Shown here piece by piece: positions 54,212-62,097 of a stretch of 64,000 nucleotides of DNA. The DNA comes from an uncultured Bacteroidales bacterium (GTDB lineage: Bacteria; Bacteroidota; Bacteroidia; Bacteroidales; Paludibacteraceae): assembly GCA_900316995.1 (NCBI GenBank), contig ONEZ01000006.1:1-64000 (forward strand), given 5' to 3'. The position numbers were made by a program, and so were the translations under genes. Within the stretch, counting starts at the first letter, position 1, and the number at the start of each line of letters is the position of its first letter. The notes beneath the pieces are model-generated. The model searched no databases. It was given only the letters and a program-made list of their open reading frames with translations, and was not told the DNA's origin.

Positions 54212-55322
54212 ATGATTACTACAGAACAACTTAAAGAACTTCAAGAACGCGTTGGCGCTCTAAGGAGGTATCTTTGACATAGACGGGAAACTTATTCAGA
54301 TTGAAGATGAAGAGCAGCGCACTCAAGCCCCTGATTTCTGGGATAATATTAAAGAGGCTCAGGCTCAGATGAAAAAGGTCAAGGACCTTAAAAAGTGGGT
54401 TGAAGGGTATGAGGCTGTAAACAAGGCGGTGGAGGAGTTGGCGCTTGCCTTTGATTTCTTTAAGGAGGGTGTGGCATCTGAGGCTGAAGTGGATTCAGCA
54501 TACGCCACAGCATCTAAACTGCTTGAAGACATTGAGATGAAGAACATGCTCTCTTCTGAAGAGGATAACATGGGCGCATCTCTTAAAATAGTGGCTGGCG
54601 CGGGAGGAACAGAAAGTCAGGATTGGGCTTCAATGTTACTTAGAATGTACCAGCGTTACTGCGAGCGAGTTGGGTACAAGGTTACAATAAGCAACTATCA
54701 GGAGGGTGATGAGGCTGGTATCAAAACGGCGTCACTCACCATTGAGGGCGATTATGCGTACGGTTATCTTAAAAGCGAGAACGGAGTGCACCGTTTGGTC
54801 AGAGTCTCCCCGTATAACGCTCAAGGCAAGCGTATGACCTCTTTTGCATCTGTTTTTGTGATTCCGCTTGTTGATGACACCATAGAGGTGGAGATAAATC
54901 CTGCGCTGCTGTCATGGGATACATTCCGTAGCGGCGGAGCCGGAGGTCAGAACGTAAATAAAGTGGAGTCTGGTGTGCGTTTGCGCTATCAGTATAAAGA
55001 CCCTTATACAGGTGAGGAAGAGGAGATTCTTATAGAGAATACAGAGACCCGTGACCAGCCTAAGAACCGTGAGAATGCTTTAAGATTGTTGCGCAGCCAG
55101 TTGTATGAAAAGGAGTTGCAGCATCGTATGGCTGAAAAGGCAAAGGTAGAGGCTGGTAAAATGAAGATAGAGTGGGGCTCGCAAATCCGCTCATACGTGT
55201 TTGATGACAGGCGTGTAAAAGACCACCGTACAGGCTACCAGACCTCCGATGTGAATGGAGTGATGGATGGAGACATAGGGGAGTTCATTAAGGCGTATCT
55301 TATGAGCAATGGGGTTAGTTGA
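54212..55322 (+). CDS. prfB: Peptide chain release factor 2 with programmed +1 frameshift
   Basis: Frame one runs from ATG 54212 to codon 21 (CTT) and meets TGA 54275-54277. Shifting +1 resumes at GAC 54276 and reads on to 55322, giving 369 residues. RF2 recognises UGA and UAA and triggers release of the finished chain; the TGA at the slip site allows it to regulate its own synthesis. GGQ is at 244-246 (SGGAGGQNVNKVESG). The codon-reading loop reads VSPYNAQGKRMTSF with Ser199-Pro200-Tyr201, where E. coli has SPF; Tyr appears usual in Bacteroidota RF2. The frame conservation and slip site show this is not a broken gene. Confidence 0.97.
54263..54278 (+). promoter_or_regulatory. prfB programmed frameshift site
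   Basis: AGGAGG (54263-54268), TAT, then CTT-TGA-C (54272-54278). This is the E. coli arrangement with the Shine-Dalgarno-like element three bases before the slippery CTT. The ribosome pauses at TGA when RF2 is scarce and slips +1. Confidence 0.95.
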
Positions 55323-55346
55323 CAGTTGACATTTGACATTTGACAG
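55319..55346. repeat. Heptamer array, four units of TTGACAn, at the prfB stop
   Basis: TTGACAG, TTGACAT, TTGACAT, TTGACAG, then TTGA. The first unit contains the prfB stop codon (TGA 55320-55322). Every unit holds TGA. Confidence 0.85.
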
Positions 55347-55358
55347 TTGAAAAACGCA

Positions 55359-55430
55359 CGTCATCCTGAGGGCGTTGCCCGAAGGATCTCCACATACAAC
55401 GTGAGATTCTTCGCTACGCTCAGAATGACG
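55359..55430. repeat. Imperfect palindromic element between prfB and lysS (REP-like)
   Basis: The left arm begins CGTCATCCTGAG and ends CGAAGGATCTC; the right arm begins GAGATTCTTCG and ends CTCAGAATGACG. The arms are reverse complements apart from a few differences, around a 12-base loop. I recall elements of the CGTCATTCTGAG...CGAAGAATCTC type as dispersed repeats in several bacterial groups. Confidence 0.85.
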
Positions 55431-55449
55431 AAAACAAATAAGACATTAT

Positions 55450-56964
55450 ATGGAACGTGAACTAAGCGATCAGGAACAATTCAGACGTGAGAGTCTGGTT
55501 AAGTTACGTGGTATGGGGATTAACCCCTATCCGGCAGCCGAGTATGTGGTGAACGCATATTCAGATGAAGTTAAAGAGAATTTTAAGGATGATGCCGAAC
55601 CGCGTCAGGTGTCAATGGCAGGCAGGCTCATGAGCCGCCGTATAATGGGCAAGGCCTCATTTGCAGATCTCAAAGATTCCAAAGGACGTATTCAGTTATA
55701 CGTGTCACGTGATGAGATATGCCCTGGCGATGACAAGGAACTATATAATACTGTTTTCAAGAAACTTCTTGATATCGGGGACTTTATAGGAATAAAAGGT
55801 TATGTTTTCCGCACCCAGATGGGGGAGATATCAGTTCACGTGTCAGAACTTACTGTGCTGAGCAAGTCTCTGCGTCCGCTCCCGATAGTAAAGGAGAAGG
55901 ATGGCGTGAAGTATGATGATTTTTCAGATCCTGAGCAGCGTTATCGTCAGCGTTATGTGGATTTGGTTGTTAATGAAGGAGTAAGGGATATTTTCTTGAA
56001 ACGTAACAAGGTATATAAGTCAATGCGTGAGTTCTTTGACTCTAAAGGCTATCTTGAAGTTGAGACACCAATCCTGCAGTCAATACCAGGCGGTGCATCG
56101 GCTCGCCCGTTCATTACACACCATAATGCACTTGATATTCCGCTTTATCTGCGCATCGCCGATGAGCTTTACCTGAAACGTCTTATTGTGGGTGGCTTTG
56201 AGGGTGTGTATGAGTTCTCCAAGAACTTCCGTAACGAGGGTATGGACCGTACGCACAACCCTGAGTTCACCTGCATGGAGATTTATATATCTTACAAAGA
56301 CTACAACTGGATGATGGATTTTACAGAGGCTATGCTTGAAAAAGTGTGCCTCGATGTAAACGGCGCCACTGAGGTGAAGGTTGGTGACAACGTAATATCA
56401 TTCAAACGTCCGTTCAAACGTGTCACTATGACTGAATCAATCAAGGAGTTCACGGGTATTGACATTACCGGAATGGACGAGGATGCGTTACGTAATGTTT
56501 GCAAACAGCTTCATATTGAGGTTGATGAGTCATTTGGTAAAGGGAAACTCATAGATGAGATATTTGGAGAGAAGTGTGAGGGTAATTATATTCAGCCAAC
56601 ATTCATAACAGACTATCCTATTGAAATGTCGCCACTTTGCAAACGTCACAGAGATAATCCGGAGCTTACTGAGCGTTTTGAACTTATGGTGGCAGGGAAA
56701 GAGCTTTGCAACGCATATTCAGAGCTTAATGATCCAATAGATCAGTACGAGCGTTTTCAGGAGCAGTTAAGGCTCAGTCAGAAAGGCGACGATGAGGCCA
56801 TGTTTATAGATATGGATTTTGTACGTGCCCTTGAGTATGGTATGCCTCCTACATCTGGCATGGGTATAGGTATAGATCGTTTGGTAATGTTGATGACTGG
56901 TCAGACCACAATACAGGAGGTGCTTCTTTTCCCGCAGATGAAGCCTGAGGTTAATGGAAAGTGA
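55450..56964 (+). CDS. lysS: Lysyl-tRNA synthetase, class II
   Basis: 504 residues. An N-terminal OB anticodon-binding domain (about 55-160, [21 protein letters not shown]) precedes the class II core: motif 2 around [21 protein letters not shown] and motif 3 [15 protein letters not shown]. It charges tRNA-Lys in the cytoplasm. lysS, gpsA and pgi follow each other closely, an order I recall as common in Bacteroidales. The stop is three bases before the gpsA ATG. Upstream lies the palindromic element and heptamer array. Confidence 0.97.
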   Translation: MERELSDQEQFRRESLVKLRGMGINPYPAAEYVVNAYSDEVKENFKDDAEPRQVSMAGRLMSRRIMGKASFADLKDSKGRIQLYVSRDEICPGDDKELYNTVFKKLLDIGDFIGIKGYVFRTQMGEISVHVSELTVLSKSLRPLPIVKEKDGVKYDDFSDPEQRYRQRYVDLVVNEGVRDIFLKRNKVYKSMREFFDSKGYLEVETPILQSIPGGASARPFITHHNALDIPLYLRIADELYLKRLIVGGFEGVYEFSKNFRNEGMDRTHNPEFTCMEIYISYKDYNWMMDFTEAMLEKVCLDVNGATEVKVGDNVISFKRPFKRVTMTESIKEFTGIDITGMDEDALRNVCKQLHIEVDESFGKGKLIDEIFGEKCEGNYIQPTFITDYPIEMSPLCKRHRDNPELTERFELMVAGKELCNAYSELNDPIDQYERFQEQLRLSQKGDDEAMFIDMDFVRALEYGMPPTSGMGIGIDRLVMLMTGQTTIQEVLLFPQMKPEVNGK

Positions 56965-56966
56965 TT

Positions 56967-57965
56967 ATGGAGAAAGATAAGAAAATATGCATCATGGGAG
57001 GTGGTAGCTGGGCTACAGCTATTGCAAAGATGGCTATGAACGGCGGTCGTAGGATAAACTGGTATATGCGCCGTCCTGAGCAGATAGAGGAGTTTCAGAA
57101 GAACGGATATAACCCAAAGTATCTGAGCAGTGTTAATTTTGATGTTAGAAAAATTAAATTCTACTCTGATATAAACAAGGCGGTTCGCTATTCTGATGTG
57201 CTTGTGTTTGCAATGCCGTCTCCTTTCTTGAAGAGCCATCTTTCCAAACTGAAAACTCCACTGAAGGGTAAGTTTATTGTTACGGCAATCAAGGGTATAG
57301 TGCCAGATGAGAATATGATTGTCACAGACTACTTTCATAAATACTATGAGGTGTTAGAGGAGGATGTGGCGGTTATTGCGGGGCCTTGCCATGCTGAGGA
57401 GGTTGCACTTGAAAGGCTGTCTTATCTTACTGTGGCAAGTAAGAATGCTGAGCTGGCAACGTGGTTTGCGTCAAGAATATCCACTCCTTTTCTTAAAACA
57501 TATATTGGAACGGATGTGCGTGGTATTGAGTATGCCTCGGTGTTAAAAAATGTATATGCTATAGCGTCAGGTATCTGCGCTGGTCTAAAGTATGGCGACA
57601 ACTTTCAGGCTATTTTAGTTTCAAATTCCATACGCGAAATGAACCGTTTCGTTGACTGTGTGGTTCCTGAAGACAACAGAAACCTGCAGGATGCGGCTTA
57701 TCTCGGGGATCTTCTCGTTACCGCCTACTCAAAGTTCAGCAGGAATCGCACTTTTGGTAACATGATAGGCAAAGGCTACTCAGTGCGTTCTTCACAGCTT
57801 GAGATGGAGATGATTGCCGAAGGGTATTATGGTACTAAGTGTATTCATGAGATAAATGAACGGTATGGTGTTGATATGCCTATTTTGGAAGCGTGCTACA
57901 ACATACTGTATGAGCGTATATCACCAAATATTGAGATTAAGGTTCTGACAGAGAAGCTTTGCTGA
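56967..57965 (+). CDS. gpsA: Glycerol-3-phosphate dehydrogenase [NAD(P)+]
   Basis: 332 residues from ATG 56967 (MEKDKKICIMGGGSWATA); a GTG at 56961 overlaps the lysS stop and is less likely. The Rossmann motif is GGGSWATA, KGIVPDENMI and GPCHAEEVALERLSYLTVAS are substrate-site blocks, and the catalytic lysine lies in VLKNVYAIASGICAGL. It reduces dihydroxyacetone phosphate to glycerol 3-phosphate for phospholipids. Co-transcribed with lysS and pgi; an eight-unit octamer array lies between it and pgi. Confidence 0.95.
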   Translation: MEKDKKICIMGGGSWATAIAKMAMNGGRRINWYMRRPEQIEEFQKNGYNPKYLSSVNFDVRKIKFYSDINKAVRYSDVLVFAMPSPFLKSHLSKLKTPLKGKFIVTAIKGIVPDENMIVTDYFHKYYEVLEEDVAVIAGPCHAEEVALERLSYLTVASKNAELATWFASRISTPFLKTYIGTDVRGIEYASVLKNVYAIASGICAGLKYGDNFQAILVSNSIREMNRFVDCVVPEDNRNLQDAAYLGDLLVTAYSKFSRNRTFGNMIGKGYSVRSSQLEMEMIAEGYYGTKCIHEINERYGVDMPILEACYNILYERISPNIEIKVLTEKLC

Positions 57966-57973
57966 CAACAAAA

Positions 57974-58037
57974 GGTGAATCGGTGAACCGGTGAATCGGT
58001 GAACCGAATAAACGAATAAACGATTAACCGATTAAAC
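57974..58037. repeat. 64-bp octamer array (eight units) between gpsA and pgi
   Basis: Eight 8-bp units: GGTGAATC and GGTGAACC alternating twice, GAATAAAC twice, GATTAACC, GATTAAAC. All eight contain TGA or TAA. It ends nine bases before the pgi ATG. It matches the panD-radA array in length, unit size and order of unit classes. Confidence 0.92.
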
Positions 58038-58046
58038 GACAAAAAT

Positions 58047-59387
58047 ATGGAAGACATCAAATTATGTATTAAAAGCACTCTTGATTTTATATCTGAGAGT
58101 GATGTAAAGGCTTTTGAAGCCCAAGTAAAGAAGTGCAATGAGACACTTGAGGACGGTACTGGAAAAGGAAATGATTTCTTAGGCTGGCTGCATCTGCCGT
58201 CATCTATCACAAAAGAGTTTCTTGCTGACATTAAGGAAACTGCCGCTTATCTGCGTGCAAACTGCGATGTTGTGGTTGTTGCCGGTATTGGTGGCAGCTA
58301 TCTTGGCGCTAAGGCTGTAATTGATTCTTTGTCAAATAGTTTTGCATGGCTAAAGAATCCAAAACCTGCTATAGTATATGCTGGTAACAACATAGGTGAG
58401 GATTATTTGGCTGAACTTATGGAGTATCTCTCTGATAAGAAGTTTGGCATTATCAATATATCCAAGTCTGGCACCACCACTGAGACTGCTCTTGCATTCC
58501 GTCTGCTAAAGACACGCCTTGAGAAGCAGGTTGGCAAGGATGAGGCTCGCAAGCGCATTGTAGCTATTACAGACAAGGCTAAGGGTGCTCTACGCACACT
58601 TTCCACAAAGGAGGGCTACAAGACATACGTTATTCCTGACAATGTGGGTGGACGTTTCTCTGTCCTTACTCCGGTAGGTCTGCTTCCTATTGCTGTAGCA
58701 GGTCTTGATGTTGACGCTCTTGTGGAGGGCGCTCAGAGAATGGAGACTGTTTGCGGTACTTACACATCGTTTGAGGAGAACCCTGCCGCTATGTACGCAG
58801 CTACTCGTAACGCCCTGTATCGCAGTGGCAAAAAGATAGAGATTCTTGTAAACTATCAGCCTAAGCTTCACTTTATTGCAGAGTGGTGGAAACAGCTCTA
58901 CGGTGAGAGTGAGGGTAAGGAAAATAAGGGTATATTTAACGCTTCTGTTGATTTCACTACAGATCTTCACTCTATGGGCCAGTGGATCCAAGAGGGTGAG
59001 CGTACCATCTTTGAAACAGTTCTCTCTATCAAGTCTGCTAATGAGAAACTTGAGGTTCCGTTTGATGAGGAGAACCTTGACGGCCTAAACTTCCTTGCAG
59101 GCAAGCGTGTGGATGAGGTTAATAAGATGGCTGAACTTGGTACTCGTCTTGCACATGTAGATGGTGGAGTTCCAAATCTTCGTATTGAGATTCCTGTGCT
59201 TAACGCTTACTACATTGGTCAGCTTATCTACTTCTTTGAGCGTGCCTGCGGTATAAGCGGTTATCTGCTTGAGGTTAATCCGTTTAACCAGCCTGGTGTG
59301 GAGGCTTACAAAAAGAATATGTTCGCTCTACTTAATAAACCGGGTTATGAGGCTGAGTCTAAGGCAATTCAGGCAAGACTGAAATAA
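58047..59387 (+). CDS. pgi: Glucose-6-phosphate isomerase
   Basis: 446 residues, the short bacterial form. The phosphate-binding blocks [19 protein letters not shown] and [18 protein letters not shown], the [19 protein letters not shown] block, GMQ-like [12 protein letters not shown] and the terminal [17 protein letters not shown] are all present. It converts glucose 6-phosphate to fructose 6-phosphate. Third gene of lysS-gpsA-pgi; an octamer array lies just upstream. The FISUMP lipoprotein follows after 15 bases. Confidence 0.97.
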   Translation: MEDIKLCIKSTLDFISESDVKAFEAQVKKCNETLEDGTGKGNDFLGWLHLPSSITKEFLADIKETAAYLRANCDVVVVAGIGGSYLGAKAVIDSLSNSFAWLKNPKPAIVYAGNNIGEDYLAELMEYLSDKKFGIINISKSGTTTETALAFRLLKTRLEKQVGKDEARKRIVAITDKAKGALRTLSTKEGYKTYVIPDNVGGRFSVLTPVGLLPIAVAGLDVDALVEGAQRMETVCGTYTSFEENPAAMYAATRNALYRSGKKIEILVNYQPKLHFIAEWWKQLYGESEGKENKGIFNASVDFTTDLHSMGQWIQEGERTIFETVLSIKSANEKLEVPFDEENLDGLNFLAGKRVDEVNKMAELGTRLAHVDGGVPNLRIEIPVLNAYYIGQLIYFFERACGISGYLLEVNPFNQPGVEAYKKNMFALLNKPGYEAESKAIQARLK

Positions 59388-59402
59388 TTTTCATGTTGAG
59401 TT

Positions 59403-60194
59403 ATGAAAAGAAATTGGCTTTACGCTTTGAGTGCGTTACTTATTATTGCTTCCACCTCTTGCAAAAAAGAGCAAGGGGCGGAAGATAGGGAGGAGGTTAT
59501 TTCTTCTGTAAAGGATTGTGAAGGTAACTCTTATCCGGTGGTTAAGATAGGTTCTCAATACTGGATGGCTGAAAACTTGCGTAGCACTAAGTATGATACT
59601 GAGAGTGAGCGTGCAAACGCCACTATTACCACATCTGATGAGACGACGTATGCTCCGTATTACACCGATGGAAGGAATGCCTCAAGTGAATATAGTGAGG
59701 AATTAACCGCAGAACTTAGAAAGAAATTAGGACTCCTTTATAACTGGGCGGCTGCAGTAGGCTTTGAAACAGCAGAGGCTGCTCAGGCTCAAACAGAAGG
59801 GTTTGCCGGTGTGCGTCAGGGAATCTGTCCTAACGGATGGCACTTGCCAACCAAAACAGAGTGGGGCACAATGGCAGAGGCTGTTGGCGGTGTGTATAGT
59901 GAGACATCTTGCAAGGGTGCAGGTATAAAACTTAGAGCTATGTCTGGTTGGTCAAAACAGAATGGATATGTTGCTGGAACTGACAATTATGGTTTCAGTG
60001 CATTGCCTGCAGGTTCTTCTGAGGGCTCCAATGTCTTCAACATAGGATACTATGGCGGATTCTGGACTTCATTTGCAGATGGGAAAGGTGGAGCCTACAA
60101 CTCTTTCTTTGTTCCTGTGGATGATGAGATGCACCTGATGCAGAGAGAGAAAAGTCACACGTTAAGTGTCCGCTGCGTAAAAAATATCCAATAA
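59403..60194 (+). CDS. FISUMP-domain lipoprotein
   Basis: 263 residues; lipobox IASTSC (Cys20). A short linker leads into a FISUMP domain (Fibrobacter major paralogous domain) spanning most of the protein: CEGNSYPVVKIGSQYWMAEN, YDTESERANA, LLYNWAAAVGFETAEAA, RQGICPNGWHLPTKTEW, and SVRCVKN at the end. It is closely similar to the C-terminus of the Ig/FISUMP lipoprotein at 8.1-8.8 kb. The family is thought to be surface-exposed and linked to fibre or glycan contact, but the mechanism is unknown. No in-frame switch tract is seen here. Confidence 0.88.
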   Translation: MKRNWLYALSALLIIASTSCKKEQGAEDREEVISSVKDCEGNSYPVVKIGSQYWMAENLRSTKYDTESERANATITTSDETTYAPYYTDGRNASSEYSEELTAELRKKLGLLYNWAAAVGFETAEAAQAQTEGFAGVRQGICPNGWHLPTKTEWGTMAEAVGGVYSETSCKGAGIKLRAMSGWSKQNGYVAGTDNYGFSALPAGSSEGSNVFNIGYYGGFWTSFADGKGGAYNSFFVPVDDEMHLMQREKSHTLSVRCVKNIQ

Positions 60195-60216
60195 CACAAA
60201 AAAAGTGATGCAAAAA

Positions 60217-60248
60217 TTTGGTGGTACAAAAAAAACGCCTTATCTTTG
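60217..60248 (+). promoter_or_regulatory. Promoter of tRNA-Val
   Basis: TTTG (60217-60220), 20 bases, TATCTTTG (60241-60248): exact consensus, with a predicted start about 15 bases before the tRNA. Confidence 0.75.
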
Positions 60249-60267
60249 CATCGCTTTTCCAAAGAGA

Positions 60268-60342
60268 GGGCGTTTAGCTCAGCTGGTTTAGAGCATCTGC
60301 CTTACAAGCAGAGGGTCGGCGGTTCGAATCCGTCAACGCCCA
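60268..60342 (+). tRNA. tRNA-Val (TAC anticodon)
   Basis: Acceptor GGGCGTT/AACGCCC is perfect. The D stem is GCTC/GAGC, the anticodon stem TCTGC/GCAGA with loop CTTACAA (anticodon TAC at 60303-60305), and the T arm GGCGG-TTCGAAT-CCGTC. Discriminator A60342; CCA is not encoded. The last 15 bases of the tRNA recur at 60530-60544, and 12 of them recur inverted at 60389-60400. Confidence 0.97.
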
Positions 60343-60353
60343 CAACAAAAATG

Positions 60354-60384
60354 AAGCGACTGCAAAGCAGCCGCTTTTTTTTGT
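60354..60384 (+). terminator. Rho-independent terminator after tRNA-Val
   Basis: AAGCGACTGC and GCAGCCGCTT pair with one mismatch around AAA, followed by eight Ts. Confidence 0.85.
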
Positions 60385-60388
60385 GTGT

Positions 60389-60544
60389 GCGTTGACGGAT
60401 AGCAAAGCTTGCTTTGATAGTCGGCAGAGCATACACAAAAGTAAACCGTGTTGTGCGTTAGTGCAACACGGTTCATTTTTGTTAGTCTGGAAACCTCCGT
60501 AGGGCAACGGATCACGAGCGAATGCGAGTAATCCGTCAACGCCC
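60389..60544. repeat. 156-bp element with terminal inverted repeats copied from the tRNA-Val tail
   Basis: GCGTTGACGGAT (60389-60400) is the reverse complement of ATCCGTCAACGC (60531-60542). The latter repeats the tRNA-Val 3' end (60328-60339); counting one base to the left and CC to the right, 15 bases are shared. Inside are further inverted repeats: AGCAAAGC/GCTTTG at 60401-60415, the terminator stem at 60444-60475, and ACGGAT/ATCCGT at 60507-60537. No protein gene lies here. Confidence 0.85.
60435..60482. terminator. Quasi-palindromic terminator between tRNA-Val and the ProX gene
   Basis: AACCGTGTTG (60444-60453) and CAACACGGTT (60464-60473) form a perfect ten-pair stem, extended on both sides by ACAAAA and TTTTTGT. 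It could end the minus-strand ProX transcript and back up the tRNA terminator. Confidence 0.75.
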
Positions 60545-61089
60545 TAATCCTCTCCGCTCAGTTTCACTACTTGATACGGGTGGTGGAGTGCGTTGGGAAC
60601 CGCTGGGAACATATCGGTGGAGCGTATCCTAAGGCTTGAAGTGTTAATGCATGGATGTATGCCCACAAAATCACTATTTATCAAGTCTTCGTCCACAAGC
60701 AGTTGAACGTTATTGTCAGTGTCAAACATAAGTCCCAAAATACTTACTGAGCCAGGGGTTATGTTTATGTATTCCATCATCTTGTCTGCTCCTGCAAATG
60801 AGAGGCGGGAAGAGTTGATTTGCGAGGTTAGTTCTTTGGTTTTGAACTTCTTATGGGCTGGTAGCATAAGCATATAAAACTTGGTTTGCTGTTTGTTGCA
60901 AAGAAAAAGGTTTTTGCAAATCACAGCGCCAAGCTCACAGTCAAGCATATCGCAAACATCCATGTTGTCGGCAGGCTCATGGTCTAATCTGTAAAACTCA
61001 ATGCCCAAACTCTCTAAAAAATCGTAAGATTTTATCTCCTTGTCAAGTCTGCCGCTGCAATCGGCAGGTCTCCCTTTTTCTAAAGCCAT
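60544..61089 (-). CDS. ProX/YbaK-type aminoacyl-tRNA deacylase
   Basis: 181 residues of the prolyl-tRNA synthetase-associated domain family (ProXp/YbaK fold). FLESLGIEFYRLDHEPAD opens the domain; ICKNLFLCNKQQTKFYMLML gives the conserved KNLFL block with the active-site lysine, PGSVSILGLMFDTD follows, and VGIHPCINTSSLRI closes it. Family members hydrolyse Ala or Cys wrongly attached to tRNA-Pro. It is a free-standing editing enzyme, not fused to ProRS. The stop codon (TAG, plus strand 60544-60546) overlaps the tail repeat of tRNA-Val by one base. Confidence 0.9.
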   Translation of the reverse strand: MALEKGRPADCSGRLDKEIKSYDFLESLGIEFYRLDHEPADNMDVCDMLDCELGAVICKNLFLCNKQQTKFYMLMLPAHKKFKTKELTSQINSSRLSFAGADKMMEYINITPGSVSILGLMFDTDNNVQLLVDEDLINSDFVGIHPCINTSSLRIRSTDMFPAVPNALHHPYQVVKLSGED

Positions 61090-61125
61090 AACGTGCTGTT
61101 TCTAATGAATACAATTTTAAGGCGG

Positions 61126-61157
61126 CAAAGTTATTAAAATTTTCACTATCTTTGCAA
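61126..61157 (-). promoter_or_regulatory. Promoter of the ProX gene
   Basis: On the minus strand TTG (61157-61155), 21 bases, TAACTTTG (61133-61126). It interlocks with the divergent nitroreductase -7 box. Confidence 0.55.
61147..61154 (+). promoter_or_regulatory. -7 box of the nitroreductase gene
   Basis: TATCTTTG, 29 bases before the ATG at 61184. It lies between the -33 and -7 elements of the minus-strand ProX promoter, so the two divergent promoters likely exclude each other. Confidence 0.55.
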
Positions 61158-61183
61158 CAGTTGAAATAATAAAGCATACCTCT

Positions 61184-61828
61184 ATGAGACTAAGAAACCT
61201 TATTTATGTAACGGCAGCATCAGTTGCTGCAATGTTTACATCGTGTAATTCAAACGCAGATAATGAAACAAACGCAAATGATAACAGTATTGAGATTGTA
61301 ACTGTGGCAGATATGGTTAAAGAGAACATTATGTCGCGCAAGAGTGTGCGCAAGTTCCTTGATGAACCAGTTCCAAATGATGTTTTGGAGTCTGTGCTTA
61401 AAGCAGGTATGGCTGCGCCTTCCGCCATGAACCGCCAGCCATGGGCTATAGAGGTTGTAAATGACAAGGAGATACTAAACGGTCTTAGTGCCATGCTACC
61501 TTACGGCAGGCTTGAAACCGCACCTGTAGCAATTATTGTTTGTGGAGATATGAGTAAGACGTTAGAGGGAGATGCAAGAGATTTCTGGGTGGTTGACTGC
61601 TCTATGATGGCTGAAAATATTCTGCTTGCGGCACACGCTCATGGTCTTGGTGCAGTTTTCACGGGCGCATGGCCTACAAAAGAGCGTGGCGACAAGGTGA
61701 AGGAATATCTTGGTATGCCAGAAAACTATGAGGTTCTGGGTGTTATACCAATGGGCTACCCTGCAGAAAATCCTGAGCCCAAAGACAAGTGGAACCCCGA
61801 TGCGGTCCACTACAATTCATGGAAATAA
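61184..61828 (+). CDS. Nitroreductase-family lipoprotein
   Basis: 214 residues. The first 20 residues and Cys21 (MRLRNLIYVTAASVAAMFTSC) form a lipoprotein signal, followed by a polar Asn/Asp/Glu linker. Residues 45-205 are a nitroreductase fold with the FMN-phosphate motif SRKSVRKFLDEPVP, the second flavin block APSAMNRQPW, and late GLGAVFTGAWP and YEVLGVIPMGYP. Nitroreductases are normally cytoplasmic and use NAD(P)H; a lipid-anchored periplasmic form would need another electron donor and flavin supply. No redox partner is next to it. Divergent from the ProX gene. Confidence 0.87.
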   Translation: MRLRNLIYVTAASVAAMFTSCNSNADNETNANDNSIEIVTVADMVKENIMSRKSVRKFLDEPVPNDVLESVLKAGMAAPSAMNRQPWAIEVVNDKEILNGLSAMLPYGRLETAPVAIIVCGDMSKTLEGDARDFWVVDCSMMAENILLAAHAHGLGAVFTGAWPTKERGDKVKEYLGMPENYEVLGVIPMGYPAENPEPKDKWNPDAVHYNSWK

Positions 61829-61843
61829 ATCAAAAGTGCAGTT

Positions 61844-62083
61844 ATGCCAGAAATATTTAGATTCTTCGGTTTCTCGTTCTTCTTTTATAGTAAAGAGCAT
61901 GAACCAATCCATGTCCATATTGAGGGGAATGGTGGCTACGCCAAATTTGAATGGAATGGTGAGTCTTTTGTTATGATTGAGTCTGATGGTATTAAGGTGA
62001 GCGACTTGAAGAAAATTAAAAATATTGTAAGTGACAATTCTGATATTATTGTAAAGAGATGGAATGACCATTTTAATAGGTAA
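61844..62083 (+). CDS. DUF4160 protein, first half of a putative toxin-antitoxin-like pair
   Basis: 79 residues: MPEIFRFFGFSFFFYSKEHE, PIHVHIEGNGGYAKFEW, then a helical tail VSDLKKIKNIVSDNSDIIVKRW. The PIHVHI core is diagnostic of DUF4160. These small proteins are often found with DUF2442 proteins, and the pair has been suggested to be a toxin-antitoxin unit; that is not demonstrated. It lies 14 bases before the DUF2442 gene and 15 after the nitroreductase. The region is AT-richer than the rest. Confidence 0.8.
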   Translation: MPEIFRFFGFSFFFYSKEHEPIHVHIEGNGGYAKFEWNGESFVMIESDGIKVSDLKKIKNIVSDNSDIIVKRWNDHFNR

Positions 62084-62097
62084 GGAAAGGATTCCTC

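Noticed and set aside
54275-54277. prfB as a pseudogene because of an early stop
   Set aside because: The stop is the TGA of the well-known programmed frameshift site with its Shine-Dalgarno element.
60327-60544. attL/attR of an integrated island at tRNA-Val
   Set aside because: Only about 200 bases lie between the repeats and there is no integrase, though a tiny element remains possible.
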